64,000 bases of DNA from an uncultured Clostridia bacterium. Lineage in GTDB: Bacteria; Bacillota; Clostridia; Oscillospirales; Acutalibacteraceae. The stretch is from positions 1 through 64,000 of the forward strand of contig CANQJS010000004.1 in the NCBI GenBank assembly GCA_947624285.1, written 5' to 3'. Both the position numbers and the translations under genes were made by a program. The notes under the pieces were generated by a model, which was not told the DNA's origin, ran no database searches, and saw only the letters and a program-made list of their open reading frames with translations. Shown here piece after piece: positions 62,338 to 64,000 of this stretch (positions are counted from its first letter, which is position 1; the number at the start of each line of letters is the position of its first letter).

Positions 62338-64000
62338 TTAAATTGATTTCAGCAATGCCGGAAGTCTTAAAAGCGCGCCGCCGATACGCCAGAAAATTTT
62401 AGAAAAGCCGACGAAGCTCGATTCATCATCGTTGAGCATCATCAAAAGACCCTCTGCCATTTTCGGTGAAAATACGCCCATACTCATTGAGATAAAGTTT
62501 CTTATCGGTATCTGCGTTGCCATTGCGGCAAGCATCTTGCCGTCTCCGTTTTCCGCCGAGCCCATATTCACCATTATTTTATTTATCAGGCGGCAGAGTC
62601 TTCCGCCCCACTTGGTATTTCTTGCGTCGTTAAGGCAGCAGTAAATATCGATTTTACTCGCCGCGTCTCTTTCCTTTGACGGCAGTGGCTGACCGTAGAC
62701 CGCCGCCCACTGCTCGCCGTCCATATTCTTAATATCCGCCTTATAATACGCGGGGGCGCTTTCACGAAAATCGGGTATGGCGGCCTCGACAGTTGAATTT
62801 ACCTTAACAGAGGCGGACAGCCTTATATCACGGCTCGACGCGCCGACAAGAATTTCAAAATCGCCCGTTTCTATATGCCAATCGCCTATATTAACATTGA
62901 AATACGCAAACGCCCTCTTGCCGAGAGTTACGGAGACCTCCTTTTCCTCCCCCGCTTTAAGGAACACCTTTGTAAACGCGCGCAATTCCTTTTCGGGTCG
63001 GAATACGGTTGATTTCTTATCGGCAACATAGATTTGAGCGATCTCCGCGCCGTCACGAGCGCCGATATTTTTGATTTTAAAGGAAACGGTGAGCGTATCG
63101 GTATCATCAATATCGCTTGCGGAAAGCCTTATATCGGAATATTCAAAATCGGTGTAGGAAAGACCGAAACCGAACGGGAAAAGAACATCCTTTTTAGCCG
63201 TGTCGTAGTAGCGATAGCCTATGTAAACGCTCTCCTTATGCTCCGAGATAACAGGACCGCCGGGATAATTGCCGAAAGTCGGGTTATCGTCAAAGGAAAG
63301 CGGGTATGTTTCCGCGGTTTTGCCGCTGGGGTTTACAGCGCCGGTCAGTATATTCGCAACGGCAGAGCCGCCCGCCTGACCGCCGAGGCCGGAATTGAGA
63401 AGCGCCTTTACCTCGCCTATCCACGGCATTTCAACAACGCTTCCGCCCGCCAAAACAACAACGGTGTTTGGATTTGCCTGCGCGATGAGGGAAACAAGCT
63501 CGTTGTGATTTGTGGGCAGGCTGATGCTCTCCCTGTCGTAGCCCTCGCCCTCAAGCTCCTCGGTGAGCCCAACGAAAACAACGGCGACATCCGCCTCTCT
63601 CGCCGCCTGAACAGCCTCAACAAACAGTTCCTCCTGCGATTTTCTGTTTTTATCCTTTTTGGAAGGCGCGGCTTTATAATAGCCCTGCGCATATGTAATA
63701 TCCACGCCCAAAGCCGCCAGCGCGTCATATGAATTGTCTATTTTCGTGGGATTTATTACCGATGAGCCCGCGCCCTGATAGCGCGGGGATTTCGCCATTT
63801 CGCCTATTACGGCGATTTTCTGCCCCGATTTCAGCGGGAGCACATCCCCGTCATTTTTCAAAAGCACCATTGAGCCCTCCGCAACTCTTCGTGCAACGGC
63901 GTGATTTGCGTCATAATCAACGGTATGCTCTTTTTCAAGAGCCGCTTTGGATTTGAGTATAAGGTCAACAACGGTATCGACCCTCTCGTCAAGCGCCGCC
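62338..64000 (-). CDS. Glycoside hydrolase family 3 beta-glucosidase, C-terminal part
   Basis: The frame is open to the right edge, so the N-terminal catalytic barrel with its Asp nucleophile lies outside. Visible from the edge: the linker with ARRVAEGSMVLLKNDGDVLP, the alpha/beta sandwich (IAVIGEMAKSPRYQGAGSS, LTEELEGEGYDRESISLP), PFGFGLSYTDFEYS, the fibronectin III-like domain (about 62,770-63,150) and an extra C-terminal region of about 140 residues without a known domain. It would cleave beta-linked glucose or related sugars from short glycans. Confidence 0.93.
   Translation of the reverse strand, partial: AALDERVDTVVDLILKSKAALEKEHTVDYDANHAVARRVAEGSMVLLKNDGDVLPLKSGQKIAVIGEMAKSPRYQGAGSSVINPTKIDNSYDALAALGVDITYAQGYYKAAPSKKDKNRKSQEELFVEAVQAAREADVAVVFVGLTEELEGEGYDRESISLPTNHNELVSLIAQANPNTVVVLAGGSVVEMPWIGEVKALLNSGLGGQAGGSAVANILTGAVNPSGKTAETYPLSFDDNPTFGNYPGGPVISEHKESVYIGYRYYDTAKKDVLFPFGFGLSYTDFEYSDIRLSASDIDDTDTLTVSFKIKNIGARDGAEIAQIYVADKKSTVFRPEKELRAFTKVFLKAGEEKEVSVTLGKRAFAYFNVNIGDWHIETGDFEILVGASSRDIRLSASVKVNSTVEAAIPDFRESAPAYYKADIKNMDGEQWAAVYGQPLPSKERDAASKIDIYCCLNDARNTKWGGRLCRLINKIMVNMGSAENGDGKMLAAMATQIPIRNFISMSMGVFSPKMAEGLLMMLNDDESSFVGFSKIFWRIGGALLRLPALLKSI

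Noticed and set aside
1..64000. tRNA or rRNA genes, integrases and insertion sequences
   Set aside because: I looked for CCA-ending cloverleaf sequences, rRNA stretches and transposase or integrase motifs and found none that I could support.

Overview
The window looks like chromosome from a low-to-mid GC Bacillota (class Clostridia), possibly a gut commensal. The evidence is the gene order ylxM-ffh-rpsP-khpA and rimM-trmD, the mutS2 / yqzL-recO / era-ybeY-phoH block, an ireB homologue, a T-box leader in front of pheST, strong GGAGG ribosome binding sites and consensus TTGACA/TATAAT promoters. No species can be named from sequence alone.

Region 1 (1-29.9 kb) is the unusual part. One minus-strand gene of about 26 kb (27204 to 1123) encodes a single secreted, membrane-anchored protein of about 8,690 residues. 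It has a signal peptide, a long helical N-terminal region, about 18 tandem modules of roughly 370-600 residues, one C-terminal transmembrane helix and a Lys/Ala-rich cytoplasmic tail. It is flanked by two paralogous single-pass proteins (110-1099 and 28035-29006) whose DNA is almost identical over most of its length. Next to them is an OmpR/PhoB-type response regulator (29212-29892) with no sensor kinase in view. Three arrays of TTAAC-like half-sites repeated every 11 bp lie upstream of the giant gene, further upstream in the same spacer, and between the second paralogue and the regulator. I infer one regulated surface-protein locus; no function is known to me.

Region 2 (29.9-46.2 kb) is housekeeping, almost all on the minus strand: rsmD-coaD-coiled-coil protein, uvrC, ptsH, rimM-trmD, a NUDIX hydrolase, ylxM-ffh-rpsP-khpA, a small divergent XRE-regulator unit with a likely palindromic operator, then phoH with a CBS protein, ybeY, era, a short yqzL-like gene, recO and mutS2.

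Region 3 (46.3-55.2 kb) is metabolic and accessory. A plus-strand run encodes an FkbM-type methyltransferase, an MscS channel, a TauE/SafE permease and a sulfatase. It is followed by a GPH-family sugar transporter, an iron alcohol dehydrogenase and a sialidase-like protein. None of the hydrolases shows a signal peptide, so import of sulfated or sialylated sugars followed by cytoplasmic breakdown is a reasonable inference.

Region 4 (55.2-64 kb) carries a T-box(Phe)-pheST operon, ireB with a small unknown gene, then minus-strand genes for an AAC(3)-family acetyltransferase, an S51 peptidase, a SAM methyltransferase and the C-terminal part of a GH3 beta-glucosidase that runs off the right edge.
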